Source of the DNA: CAZDXB01 sp964509335
GTDB taxonomy: Bacteria; Bacteroidota; Ignavibacteria; Kapaibacteriales; UBA2268
Length of the DNA: 64,000 nucleotides
NCBI GenBank assembly: GCA_964509335.1
Contig: CAZDXB010000012.1
Location: forward strand, 24,089-88,088
Direction of reading: 5' to 3'
The notes below the pieces were generated by a model. It made no database searches, was not told where the DNA came from, and saw only the letters and a program-made list of their open reading frames with translations. Each line of letters starts with the position of its first letter. Position 1 is the stretch's first letter. The position numbers and the translations under genes were made by a program. Shown here piece after piece: positions 1 to 9,111 of the stretch.

Positions 1-1873
1 AAACAGCCAAAGTTTTGCCTTGTCCTATCAAATCAAAAGTTTTTTCATCCTCGAAATCTATTTCGTCTATATCAATTTTATCGCCGTGGTTTTCTTCTAT
101 CATATTAACGGCGTTCTCAATTATCGTCAAGGTTTTTAAGCCTAAAAAATCCATCTTCAGCAAGCCCGCGGCTTCCAGCTCGTTCATACTATATTGAGCT
201 ACGTAATCAATAACTTGCTCTTTATTGCCGCTTTTGTCTTTTCTTTGAAGCGAAATCGGCACGTATGAATCAATATCTCCCGGCGCTATAACTACGCCCG
301 CGGCGTGTGTTGAAGTAGTGCGGATTTTTCCTTCCAAAACAAGCGAATAACTAATAAGCTCCTCTATCCTACCCTCTTCGCTCTCTTTCCATTCCCTTAG
401 CTCCGGAAGCTTAAGAGCTTCCTCCAATTTCATTACTTTACCTTGAATTACGGGGATTTTCTTAGTTATTTGGTTAATATCGGAATGATGAATACCGAGA
501 ACCCTGCCAACGTCTTTCAATACGGCTCTGCTATGAAGCTTGCCGAACGTGATAATCTGCGCGACGGACTTCTCCCCGTATTTATCGATGACGTATTGGA
601 AAACGCGATCTCGCTTGTCGTCGGAAAAATCAATATCAATATCGGGCATCGACACCCTCTCGGGATTCAAAAATCGCTCAAAAAGCAAACCGTATGGCAG
701 AGGGTCAATATTCGTTATACCCAAAGCGTAAGCCGCCAAACTGCCCGCCGCCGAGCCGCGCCCCGGACCGACCATAACGCCGCGCTCCTTCGCCGCGTTA
801 ATAAAATCCTGAACGATTAGAAAATATCCCGGAAATCCCATATCGCAAATAATTTTTAATTCGCTCTCGGCGCGCTCTCTGACTTCCTCGGTTATTTCCG
901 AATATCTCTTCTCGAGTCCTTCGTAAACCTTCTCCCTTAAGTATTCGTCGAGATTATTAGCTTCGGAACTTTCCGGTATCTCGCATTCCGGCGTATGGCG
1001 GGTAGTGTCGATTTCCAAATTGCATTTGTCGGCTATTTCTATTGTGTTTGATATCGCTTCCGGCATATCCGAAAACAATTCGTTCATCTCCTTTTGCGAG
1101 CGGAAATACAGCTCGTCGGTTTTATATCTTAATTTGTAAATCTCGTCCGAACTCGAAGAGTTAGCCGCTGTAGAAGCGTCCCTTATATGCAAAAAGATAT
1201 TGTGCGGCAGGGAATGCTCCCTCTTGAGATAATGTATATCGTTCGTAGCCACAATTTTAATATCGAGTTTTTCCGCTATTTTCGGCGCCTTAGCCAAAAC
1301 GATTTCGTCGTCGTTAAGATGGTGATTCTGCAATTCGATATAGAAATCGTCGCCGAACAAATCTTTGTAGTATTTCGCCTCTTGGTAAGCGCGTTCTTCG
1401 TCGGGATTTTTGCCAACCAAATGAGCGTTGACAACGCCCGAAATACAGCCAGAACAACAAACTATACCGGAATTATATTTCTCTAACAGCTCTTTATCTA
1501 TCCTCGGTTTATAATAAAATCCTTCCGTAAAACCCAAAGAGCATAATTTCATCAGATTCTTATACCCTTTTTCGTTCTTCGCTAAAAGTATCAAATGGAA
1601 GTATTTACGTTTATCGCTCTTGTTTTTACCAGCGTCCCTATCAAACCTGCTCCCGTCGGCTACGTATGCCTCGAATCCGATAATAGGCTTAATTCCCGCG
1701 TTTCTTGCTTTTTGATAAAACTCAAAAGCTCCGTACATAACCCCGTGGTCTGTCAGAGCTACGGCTTTTTGCCCGTCTTCGACCGCGCCTTTTATCAAGT
1801 CGTCGGTAGAGTTTATCGAATCTAAAATTGAATAATGAGTATGGTTATGCAAATGAACAAACTCGCGCATCAT
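1..1873 (-). CDS. dnaE: DNA polymerase III alpha subunit, 3' end cut by window edge
   Basis: This is the replicative polymerase subunit that synthesises DNA as part of the Pol III holoenzyme. I translated about 624 codons from the minus strand with no stop before base 1, so the C-terminal part lies outside the window (the family is usually near 1150 residues). The N-terminal PHP domain starts with HLHNHTHYSILD. The palm carries PDIDIDFS near residue 409 and KMDFLGL near residue 573, which match the three catalytic aspartates of bacterial DnaE. The pattern GPGRGSAAGSL is also present. Two consecutive ATG codons (1873 and 1870) can serve as the start. The gene diverges from lpxB across about 160 AT-rich bases. 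All small frames inside this region are shadows. Confidence 0.96.
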   Translation of the reverse strand, partial: MMREFVHLHNHTHYSILDSINSTDDLIKGAVEDGQKAVALTDHGVMYGAFEFYQKARNAGIKPIIGFEAYVADGSRFDRDAGKNKSDKRKYFHLILLAKNEKGYKNLMKLCSLGFTEGFYYKPRIDKELLEKYNSGIVCCSGCISGVVNAHLVGKNPDEERAYQEAKYYKDLFGDDFYIELQNHHLNDDEIVLAKAPKIAEKLDIKIVATNDIHYLKREHSLPHNIFLHIRDASTAANSSSSDEIYKLRYKTDELYFRSQKEMNELFSDMPEAISNTIEIADKCNLEIDTTRHTPECEIPESSEANNLDEYLREKVYEGLEKRYSEITEEVRERAESELKIICDMGFPGYFLIVQDFINAAKERGVMVGPGRGSAAGSLAAYALGITNIDPLPYGLLFERFLNPERVSMPDIDIDFSDDKRDRVFQYVIDKYGEKSVAQIITFGKLHSRAVLKDVGRVLGIHHSDINQITKKIPVIQGKVMKLEEALKLPELREWKESEEGRIEELISYSLVLEGKIRTTSTHAAGVVIAPGDIDSYVPISLQRKDKSGNKEQVIDYVAQYSMNELEAAGLLKMDFLGLKTLTIIENAVNMIEENHGDKIDIDEIDFEDEKTFDLIGQGKTLAV

Positions 1874-2034
1874 AGTCTCCGAATTTTTTTTGATTGATTA
1901 ACCAAACATACAAATAAAAAAAATCAAACTAATCCCCAATTTATCAACAAGAAAATCCACCGATTTCATCGTTATATATAAAATTTTGAGTAAATTGGAT
2001 TTATTCTAAAATAAAACGATTTTAAAAATAAAGT

Positions 2035-3138
2035 ATGAAAAAGATATTTATTGTAGCCGGCGACCCTTCTGGCGACGTCCACGCCGCCAGATTGATGGAA
2101 GCTATGAAGCAAATAGACGAAGATTTGGTTTTCCGCGGTATCGGCGGCTCCGCTATGATAAAACAGGGTTTGGAAACGGTGGCGCCAATCGAAAAAATGT
2201 CGGTCGTCGGATTTTGGGAAGTGGCAAAAAAATACGGGTATTTTAAACGAGTGTTTAACGAATGCGTAAAGATATTCGACGGCGTTCGCCCGGACGTTTT
2301 TATACCGGTAGATTATCCCGGTTTTAATATAGGCTTGGCAAAAGAAGCGCGAAAGCGCAATATTAAAACTATATACTATATAGCCCCGCAACTGTGGGCT
2401 TGGGGCAGAAATCGAGCGAAAAAGTTAAGCCGTAGAATCGACTTACTATTGGCTGTATTCCCTTTTGAAGTCGAGTTCTTCAAAAACTACGGAATAAACG
2501 TTGAGTTCGTAGGTCATCCTTTGCTTGATAATCCCGTTTTCGCCTCGCCCGCTCCGAATTTTGAATCCAGGGACAAGATGATTTCATTTTTCCCGGGAAG
2601 CAGAGAACAAGAAATCAAAAAGCATCTGCCTATTATGAAAGCTGTCGGCGAAGAAATCGAGAAGACGAACTCGGGATTCGAAATAGCCTTTTCGCGCTCA
2701 AATTCCGTCGATTCAAAAATCTTCGGCGAATTTCTAAAAGATAAACCCGAATGGAAAATATACGACGACTCAATTGAACTGATGCGAAAAAGCCGCGCGG
2801 GAGTCGTAAAAACGGGGACTTCCAATTTAGAAGCGGCTCTATGCGGGATGCCGTTCGTAATGATATACAAAACCTCTTTTCTGTCCTATCGTCTAAGCAA
2901 GATATTAATAGAATTGCCGTTTATATCTATAATAAATATATTAGCGGATAAAAGAATAATAAGTGAAAAAATACAAAATGGAATAGACGTAAAGGAAATC
3001 GCCGAACAAATAGCAGCGACGGCGAGCGAAAAAGAAACATTCGATAAACACGCCGAGGAATTCAAGGAAATCAAAAAATCATTAGGCGAAAACGGAGCGT
3101 CTAAAAAAGCCGCAGAGATAATTCTGGATAACTTATGA
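2035..3138 (+). CDS. lpxB: Lipid-A-disaccharide synthase
   Basis: LpxB condenses UDP-2,3-diacylglucosamine with lipid X to form the lipid A disaccharide at the cytoplasmic face of the inner membrane. The 367-residue product is close to the family length. It begins with FIVAGDPSGDVHAA, the GDxSGD signature. It also has a GIGG motif near residue 36, PQLWAWGRNR in the middle and a FPGSREQEI segment before the UDP-binding half (VKTGTSNLEAAL). It is the first gene of a four-gene run; its stop overlaps the next start by 4 bases (ATGA), so translational coupling is likely. Its presence implies a Gram-negative outer membrane. Confidence 0.96.
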   Translation: MKKIFIVAGDPSGDVHAARLMEAMKQIDEDLVFRGIGGSAMIKQGLETVAPIEKMSVVGFWEVAKKYGYFKRVFNECVKIFDGVRPDVFIPVDYPGFNIGLAKEARKRNIKTIYYIAPQLWAWGRNRAKKLSRRIDLLLAVFPFEVEFFKNYGINVEFVGHPLLDNPVFASPAPNFESRDKMISFFPGSREQEIKKHLPIMKAVGEEIEKTNSGFEIAFSRSNSVDSKIFGEFLKDKPEWKIYDDSIELMRKSRAGVVKTGTSNLEAALCGMPFVMIYKTSFLSYRLSKILIELPFISIINILADKRIISEKIQNGIDVKEIAEQIAATASEKETFDKHAEEFKEIKKSLGENGASKKAAEIILDNL

Positions 3139-3734
3139 GACCGCTTAAACGCAAATACAAAATAGCAATATCGTTATTGAACGCGATAAGTAAAACTTGG
3201 AAATTCGAATCCGAGCGGTCGGAAATACAAACGCCCGCCATTGTCGCGTTCTGGCACGGAGAAATGCTACCCGTATGGAAGTTCTTCTCGGCATACGAAC
3301 CGACGGCAATCGTCAGTCAAAGCAAAGACGGCGAAATACTTTCCCGCTTACTAAAAAAATGGAACTACAAATTAATACGCGGCTCGTCCTCTCAAGGCGG
3401 AAGCGACGCGCTATCTCAATTAACCGAGTCCGCAAAAGAAAATTTAACGCTAATTACGCCCGACGGACCGCGAGGTCCGTTACATAAATTCAAGCCCGGC
3501 GCAATCGTCGCGGCAAAAAGAAGCGGCTCGCCGGTTTACCTTTGCGAAACTAAAATCAGCGGCTACAAAGAATTTGGCAAAAGCTGGGATAACTTTAAAC
3601 TACCGCTCCCATTCGCCAAAATCAAAATAAATATATCTAAACCGATTTTCGTCGATTCTAAAGCGAACGAAAAAGAAATTTCAAACATAATCAAAAAAAG
3701 CGAAGAGGCTTTAAATGCTCAAACGAATTATTAG
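3135..3734 (+). CDS. Lysophospholipid acyltransferase family protein (DUF374)
   Basis: This is a 199-residue member of the LPLAT superfamily, DUF374 branch. FWHGEMLPVW near residue 38 carries the H-x4-like acyltransferase element, and TPDGPRGP near residue 110 is the other conserved block. No clear membrane span is seen. It overlaps lpxB by 4 bases and lpxK by 20 bases, so it belongs to the lipid A operon. A role in acylating lipid A or a lipid A precursor is plausible from this position, because DUF374 genes often sit beside lpx or kdtA genes. The exact substrate cannot be read from the sequence. Confidence 0.85.
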   Translation: MRPLKRKYKIAISLLNAISKTWKFESERSEIQTPAIVAFWHGEMLPVWKFFSAYEPTAIVSQSKDGEILSRLLKKWNYKLIRGSSSQGGSDALSQLTESAKENLTLITPDGPRGPLHKFKPGAIVAAKRSGSPVYLCETKISGYKEFGKSWDNFKLPLPFAKIKINISKPIFVDSKANEKEISNIIKKSEEALNAQTNY

Positions 3735-4722
3735 AAAAGCTATAGTCAGACGCAACTATAGATTCGATAATAACATATATCGAACATACAAATGCGGAGT
3801 CCCCGTAATCAGCGTCGGGAATTTGACATTTGGAGGCACCGGCAAGACGCCGTTTACCATATTATTAGCGAATATCCTTAAAGAAAAAGGAGCGCTTCCG
3901 GCGGTCGTCGCCAAAGGCTATAAAAGAAAGAGCAAAGAAGAAGCAATCGTTTCAAACGGAACTTATATAGAAAACGACGTCGAAAAATGCGGCGACGAAC
4001 CGATATTAATCGCCAAAAAAACCGGCGTTCCCGTAATCGTTAACAGAAAAAAATATATAGGAGCTTTGAACGCCGAAGAATATTTCAAGCCCGATTGCAT
4101 TATTATAGACGACGGATTTCAGCATAGGCTTTTGCAACGAGACGCCGACATAGCTTTAGTGGACAAAGCCACCGTAACCGACAACGATATAATGCCTTAC
4201 GGAACGCTAAGAGAACCGCTCGACTCTCTTGATAGAGCCGATTTGATAGTTCTTACCGAAGATTTTAAAATTAAGAATAAAACGCTTGAAAAGTATCTGT
4301 CAATGAAACCGAGCTTAAAAATTCGATTTACTCTAACCTCGCCCTACAACTTGAAAACGCGAGAGGAATTCAATGTAAACGCTCTTTCGGACAAGGAAAA
4401 AAAGATATTTTATTTTTCGGGAATCGCCAATCCGGAAAAATTCGAGAAACAATTGGACGAATTCGGCTTAGAAGTAGCCGACCACCAAAGATATCCCGAC
4501 CATCGCTACTATAAGACAAAAGATATTCGCCGGATACTAAAAACAATGAACAAGCGCGACTTAAGCATAGCCGCCGTTACCGAGAAGGACTCGGTCAAGT
4601 TGCGCGATTTTGGCGAAATTTTTGCTAAAGAAAACAAAAAAGTAATAGTTTTCCCTTTAGAAGCTCATATAGCGGAAGGGGAAGATAATTTGTACGAATT
4701 AATATCAAAGACAATTAGATGA
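3715..4722 (+). CDS. lpxK: Tetraacyldisaccharide 4'-kinase
   Basis: LpxK phosphorylates the 4' position of the tetraacyl lipid A disaccharide using ATP at the inner membrane. The 335-residue product has the P-loop GGTGKTPF near residues 40-47, preceded by PVISVGNLT, the family hallmark. DDGFQHR near residue 137 is the conserved metal and catalytic block, and PYGTLREP follows. The basic N-terminal helix (residues 1-25) is the likely membrane-association element. The start overlaps the preceding acyltransferase by 20 bases, and the stop overlaps the next gene by 4 bases. Confidence 0.95.
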   Translation: MLKRIIRKAIVRRNYRFDNNIYRTYKCGVPVISVGNLTFGGTGKTPFTILLANILKEKGALPAVVAKGYKRKSKEEAIVSNGTYIENDVEKCGDEPILIAKKTGVPVIVNRKKYIGALNAEEYFKPDCIIIDDGFQHRLLQRDADIALVDKATVTDNDIMPYGTLREPLDSLDRADLIVLTEDFKIKNKTLEKYLSMKPSLKIRFTLTSPYNLKTREEFNVNALSDKEKKIFYFSGIANPEKFEKQLDEFGLEVADHQRYPDHRYYKTKDIRRILKTMNKRDLSIAAVTEKDSVKLRDFGEIFAKENKKVIVFPLEAHIAEGEDNLYELISKTIR

Positions 4723-5510
4723 AAAACAAGTTACTACAAATTGCGATAATTATTGCGTTACTAGCGGTTCTTTTCTCCTGCGAGAAAGAACCGGAGTTTA
4801 AAATAGCTCTATCAAAATCCGATACGACGAAACATTACGTTCAATACAAAAAATGGCTCGAGAAAATTAACGCTGAAATCGAATGCGTTAATCTATATCA
4901 TTTAGACAGCGCCGAAGCTCAAAAACGATTGCTTGAATGTTCGGGCTTGATTTTGACGGGAGGACCGGACGTCGCGCCTTCTTATTACGGTAAAACGGAA
5001 GATAGCGCCAAATGCCAAATAGATTTCCGGCGCGACACTCTGGAATTCGATTTAATAGAAACTGCTTACAGGCTCGATATGCCGATTCTAGGAATTTGCC
5101 GCGGGCAACAGATTTTAAACGTTTCCTTCGGCGGCTCGTTAATCGTGGATATACCGAGCGATTTCGACACTACTGTAGCCCATAGATGCGAAGATTCGGA
5201 AAACTGCTTCCATAAAATAATGACGGTCGAGGGAAGCAAATTGAGAAAGATTTGCCAAAGCGATTACGGATTGGTAAACACAAATCACCATCAAGGAATT
5301 GACAGGCTCGCTAAGGCCTTTAAAGCAAGCGCCTTCTCAAAAGACGGCCTTATCGAAGCTATTGAATGGAAGAATCCCAAAGAAAAACAATACCTTATAG
5401 CCGTTCAATGGCATCCTGAAAGAATGGATTTTGACAGCGATTTCTCAAAACCGATAGGCTATAGCTTTATCGAAGCGGCTAGAAAGTATTACTTAAACGA
5501 TATAAAATGA
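4719..5510 (+). CDS. Lipoprotein with class I glutamine amidotransferase fold (peptidase C26-like)
   Basis: The 263-residue product resembles gamma-glutamyl-GABA hydrolases (PuuD type, peptidase C26). It has the nucleophile elbow GICRGQQ near residue 128, GGSLIVDIP after it, NTNHHQGI and the closing WHPER with the His-Glu pair. The LILTGGPDVAPSYY block near residue 75 is typical of the family. Unusually, it starts with a lipoprotein signal ending in LLAVLFSC, so the enzyme should be acylated and exported, whereas PuuD proteins are cytoplasmic. It is the last gene of the lpx run and overlaps lpxK by 4 bases. The substrate is unknown; a gamma-glutamyl bond in the periplasm is possible. Confidence 0.85.
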   Translation: MKNKLLQIAIIIALLAVLFSCEKEPEFKIALSKSDTTKHYVQYKKWLEKINAEIECVNLYHLDSAEAQKRLLECSGLILTGGPDVAPSYYGKTEDSAKCQIDFRRDTLEFDLIETAYRLDMPILGICRGQQILNVSFGGSLIVDIPSDFDTTVAHRCEDSENCFHKIMTVEGSKLRKICQSDYGLVNTNHHQGIDRLAKAFKASAFSKDGLIEAIEWKNPKEKQYLIAVQWHPERMDFDSDFSKPIGYSFIEAARKYYLNDIK

Positions 5511-5717
5511 CGAGGAGGAAATCAGGTTTGTAGTAGTAACGGTTACAAGAATTTCATAAAATCAACTAATTAATTTGTTAGAATCGACTACTGATAATAA
5601 CGTCAATAATTTTTTATTTGTTAATGAATGATTCGCAAAAGATTTATTTAAATAATAAAGGTTTACAAACAACGTTTTACAAGTAGCGAAGGAACAAAAA
5701 TAAAATAATTTACTATT

Positions 5718-6266
5718 ATGAAGGTTTGGCCCGTACCAAATAGTTACGAAAAAAAGATACCCAAAGACGACGATATGGGTTCCTTCTGGGAAAACAGAGG
5801 CGACCGTCGCCATTGCGGAGTGGATATATTTGCTCCGGAAGGCTCAGAAGCTATCGCCGTCGAAAGCGGCTACGTTATAGATAAAGGCGAATTTTCAGTT
5901 GAAAAGGAAGGCTCCTACTACAACTCGACTTATTTTATTATCGTTAAGTGCTCAAATAAAAACTTAGTCAAATACGCAAAACTAAAAGAAGTTTTCGTTC
6001 ACATAGGCGATTACGTTGAAGCGGGTCAGCCAATCGGAGAATTAGGCAAAGTTATAGACGAGGAAAAAGTAACCGTTCACGACCCAATGTACGTTCAAGA
6101 ACTGAAAGAAAAAAATCGTCTGTCAATGCTTCACCTTGAAATATACAAAGCTCCCGTTACTGTAGTTCAACCTTACGAAATGGGCAATTACCTCGGCGAC
6201 AGAAGACCCGAATCCTTGATAGACCCCTCGCTATACCTCAACGGGGTCTTAAAAGGAAAGAAATAA
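5718..6266 (+). CDS. M23/LytM-fold protein with degenerate active site
   Basis: This 182-residue protein matches the LytM/M23 metallopeptidase fold. HCGVDIFAPEGS near residue 33 supplies the first zinc ligands (HxxxD), and LHLEIY near residue 137 the last zinc histidine. The first histidine of the usual HxH motif is replaced by Met (MLHLE), and the usual YAH motif appears as YAK (YAKLKEV), so both catalytic histidines seem absent. There is no signal peptide at the chosen ATG. It stands alone downstream of the lpx operon after 207 bases. It may be a non-catalytic LytM protein or a cytoplasmic protein; its function is not known. Confidence 0.7.
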   Translation: MKVWPVPNSYEKKIPKDDDMGSFWENRGDRRHCGVDIFAPEGSEAIAVESGYVIDKGEFSVEKEGSYYNSTYFIIVKCSNKNLVKYAKLKEVFVHIGDYVEAGQPIGELGKVIDEEKVTVHDPMYVQELKEKNRLSMLHLEIYKAPVTVVQPYEMGNYLGDRRPESLIDPSLYLNGVLKGKK

Positions 6267-6267
6267 A

Positions 6268-8208
6268 TCATATCGACGCGTCCACTTGAATCAAATACCT
6301 TTCGTCCGAATTTGACAAAGTTTCCAAGTAGCTGGACCCGATTCCATCTACTGAATTCTTCATTAAAGCAGAATACCTCAAGCGCAGAGCTATTTTATCC
6401 CACAAGACAAATTTGACGTAAACGTAAAATCTTTCGCCTTCGCCGTATAGCGGTCTCGTTGTCATATAGCCGGGGGCGGCGTATTCGAATTGCCAAATCG
6501 CCGATTCAAAGCTCGGAGTTGAAAAAAACGAAAATCTGCTTCCAAGCTCGACAAAGTCGCAAGGTCGCCATCGGGTATCGAAGAATGTCGCCAAACCCAA
6601 TTCATCCGGAACCACTTCTTGAAAATTCAGATAAGCGCATTCCGCCCTAACTCTAAAGCGCAGAGTCTCTAACGCTTGCCTTACTATTTCGGTTCGCAAC
6701 CTGAATTTACCTTTCTGAAAAACTTGTTTCTCGTCTGTCGCGAGCGTCTTCGCGTCGGTCTTATTTTCAAATTGCGTCCTAAAAATAAAATCAGTTTTAT
6801 CGTTGAATCGACAGCGAGTTTGAGCGAAAAAATCAATCCCCTTGACTTGTTCTGGAACGTAATAAGTTTTGCCGTATGTAGCGTATAAATCTAAATAAGA
6901 TTTAAATCTAACGTTTTTACAGACGTCCCAATCAATCGCCGAATAAACGCCCAGTTCGTTCGCCGGCGAAGACGACTCGCCAAAATTGAAACCGTAAGGA
7001 GCGCGATATTTCAAAGAGAAACTTCTTAAAGCGAACGCGAGATTAAACTTATCGAATTTCATCTGAGCGCCCGCTTTTACTCCTAAATTACCTTTAGCCT
7101 CTCGCGTGATTTCCACTCCGTACGCTTGGTCTTCGTAAGTCAAAGCCCCGTAAAGCGACGTAATAAATCCCGACTTACCCGAAAACGCGCTTTTTGATTC
7201 GCTCACAATTTTTTTGTCGTAATGCAATCCCGACAACAGCGCGCCAACCGTTAAGTTATCTTTATCTAATTTAATGTCAACGCCGTAGCAATTTTCTTTA
7301 AGTGAACCCGCTTTTTCTATTTCCGTTTCGGTTCTAAAATATCCGGCATTGTAAACCGAAGTAGCCAAAGCGCCCGAAGAATCTATATTAGCCGCTCGAT
7401 TAGCTCTCGAAGCCCAAACAGTTAAATCCAGCTCGCTCGAGTCGCCGATACTATATGACGTCTCAACCGCGCCGCCCCTAAAAAAAGACCCGTCTATCGA
7501 CGACTTGTAAGGCGAAACGCCGGAGCCTATTCGCAGAGCGCCGTAAATTACGTTGGCTCCTTTCCTTAAAGAAAAAGGCTTCCAAAAAAGGTTTCCCAGC
7601 CCGAGTTCCAAAGAATAGTCTCCCATTAAAACGCGATAGCCGCCCAAATTTAAATCTAAATATGCCGAATAAAAATCCGCTATAGATTTTTCGCCCGCGT
7701 CCTTATCCATTAAAACGCCAATAGAATTCTCGCCGTAGAAAGCGAGCAGCCGTTGATATAAATCCAAACTCGAACCTTGAAAAATATTCTCCTCGAAACC
7801 TCTGATTTTAGAAATGTAATTCTTATTCCGAGTTCTCCATAATATCTCTTTAGGACGTTGTTCTCTTTTTTCTTCTATTTTCACCACAACGCAAAAACTC
7901 TTCAACAAATACTCTTGCTCCTTGGATAAATCTACTTCTCTTATCAGGTCTTGAACGCTGCGAACGGAATCTAGTCGCGCCGTTTCAATAATCTCCTTCG
8001 CTTCAAGTCTTGAGAATCCGGGAATCTTAAGAAAGGTTTCTAAATTAGCGGCTTTCAGATTTAGACTTTTTTCCAAAAAAATCTCAATTTGCTCCAGCTT
8101 CGGAGAAGTTCCCGTATCCATTGATATTCTTTCCAGTATATCCTCGAGTCTCTCTTCGTCGAACGCGTCGACTTGAGAAAACGAGCAGAAAAGAAAAACC
8201 GCCAGCAA
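6268..8208 (-). CDS. Helix-hairpin-helix protein with outer-membrane beta-barrel-like C-terminus
   Basis: The product has about 646 residues. After a hydrophobic signal-like start ending near QVDA, a helix-hairpin-helix segment (LKIPGFSRLEAKEII, residues ~60-75) resembles ComEA-type HhH units. The rest, from residue ~130, alternates short amphipathic strands with aromatic residues and glycines, as expected for an outer-membrane barrel. The start is uncertain: no ATG exists upstream in frame before a stop at 8257-8259. The TTG at 8208 gives a signal peptide lacking a basic n-region, and the codons just upstream would add Arg and Lys (IRAKLL). The end of the preceding barrel gene is 11 bases before the TTG, so the two are probably one transcript. 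Function unknown. Confidence 0.7.
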   Translation of the reverse strand: MLAVFLFCSFSQVDAFDEERLEDILERISMDTGTSPKLEQIEIFLEKSLNLKAANLETFLKIPGFSRLEAKEIIETARLDSVRSVQDLIREVDLSKEQEYLLKSFCVVVKIEEKREQRPKEILWRTRNKNYISKIRGFEENIFQGSSLDLYQRLLAFYGENSIGVLMDKDAGEKSIADFYSAYLDLNLGGYRVLMGDYSLELGLGNLFWKPFSLRKGANVIYGALRIGSGVSPYKSSIDGSFFRGGAVETSYSIGDSSELDLTVWASRANRAANIDSSGALATSVYNAGYFRTETEIEKAGSLKENCYGVDIKLDKDNLTVGALLSGLHYDKKIVSESKSAFSGKSGFITSLYGALTYEDQAYGVEITREAKGNLGVKAGAQMKFDKFNLAFALRSFSLKYRAPYGFNFGESSSPANELGVYSAIDWDVCKNVRFKSYLDLYATYGKTYYVPEQVKGIDFFAQTRCRFNDKTDFIFRTQFENKTDAKTLATDEKQVFQKGKFRLRTEIVRQALETLRFRVRAECAYLNFQEVVPDELGLATFFDTRWRPCDFVELGSRFSFFSTPSFESAIWQFEYAAPGYMTTRPLYGEGERFYVYVKFVLWDKIALRLRYSALMKNSVDGIGSSYLETLSNSDERYLIQVDASI

Positions 8209-8219
8209 TAACTTCGCTC

Positions 8220-9026
8220 TTATATTGAAAAAACGAAAGAAGAACTCAACCTCGCGCTATATCCTAAAACAAAATGATAATTCAAATTACAAGAAATCGA
8301 AAAGAACGACGTTGGAACGATAAACGCTCCCGCCTCCGCTAACTTCGGACTAGTCTGATAAGCCGCTCTAATAAAAACAATATCCTCGACGTTGTAAGAA
8401 GCGGCAAAACAAAAACCGGAACTTTGGTTAACGTTAACGACGGCGTCCAAGTCAATCGCGAACGATTCAAGCGGCATAACTCCAAAACCAAACTGAGCTT
8501 TTCTTTCGACGTTCTTGTCTCCCCCTTCAAAATAATCGCCGTTAACGTTATTCAAAACAAACCCAGCCGTTAAATACTCGTTCAAATCGACAATACCGGC
8601 TATATCAACCGCTATTTTATAATCGGAAGCGTAACTCTTAACGTGAATAGAGGCGTAATTCGCCGAAACGCCTAACGCTAAACTAGAATCAATTTCTTGA
8701 CAAAAATGAAATGCCCCAGTGTACTCTCGAAATAGATTTCCCCCCATATTAAAAACCGAAACTCCTACAACCGAAGAGCTGATGAATCTTTTAGAAAAAG
8801 CGGCTCCGGCTGAGGACAGCTCTTTCATTTCAAATTTAGAAGGAGCGTAAACAAAACTAGCGAACGAATTTTCTATTTCCCTCATTTTCGCCGGATTATT
8901 TAACACGGAAATATCTTGAAAAGAAGAAGCCCCGCAGGCGGCTGCAACCGAAGGATAATAATTCTGAGACAATAAACAAACCGAACTAAATATTAATAGA
9001 AGATGAATCCAAACCAGTATTTTCAT
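8220..9026 (-). CDS. PorV/PorQ-like outer-membrane protein
   Basis: The 268-residue product has a signal peptide ending near CLLSQ, then the N-terminal block AAACGASSFQDISVLNNPA, typical of the PorV/PorQ group of FadL-like barrels (conserved early Gly and NPA). The remainder is a run of beta strands, ending SSSFVFSI with a near-terminal aromatic residue as in barrel proteins. PorV shuttles T9SS cargo and PorQ binds the sortase PorU, but many paralogues have no assigned job, so I leave the symbol blank. It is upstream of the HhH-barrel gene on the same strand and may pair with it in the outer membrane. Confidence 0.7.
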   Translation of the reverse strand: MKILVWIHLLLIFSSVCLLSQNYYPSVAAACGASSFQDISVLNNPAKMREIENSFASFVYAPSKFEMKELSSAGAAFSKRFISSSVVGVSVFNMGGNLFREYTGAFHFCQEIDSSLALGVSANYASIHVKSYASDYKIAVDIAGIVDLNEYLTAGFVLNNVNGDYFEGGDKNVERKAQFGFGVMPLESFAIDLDAVVNVNQSSGFCFAASYNVEDIVFIRAAYQTSPKLAEAGAFIVPTSFFSISCNLNYHFVLGYSARLSSSFVFSI

Positions 9027-9111
9027 TTTATTCTTGAAAGTTTAGCTTCTAATCCGTATCTTAATTTCGATTTTAATAATAAAACCTATTATAAAAATAA
9101 AGGATAATAAA

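Noticed and set aside
443..820. A 125-codon plus-strand frame.
   Set aside because: It lies antisense within dnaE, whose translation has strong family motifs.
1903..1910. A TAnnTTTG-like box (minus strand) upstream of dnaE.
   Set aside because: No -33 element sits at the right distance, and the region is AT-rich enough for chance matches.
1972..2391. A 139-codon minus-strand frame at the dnaE-lpxB junction.
   Set aside because: It is antisense to the lpxB N-terminus, which carries conserved motifs.
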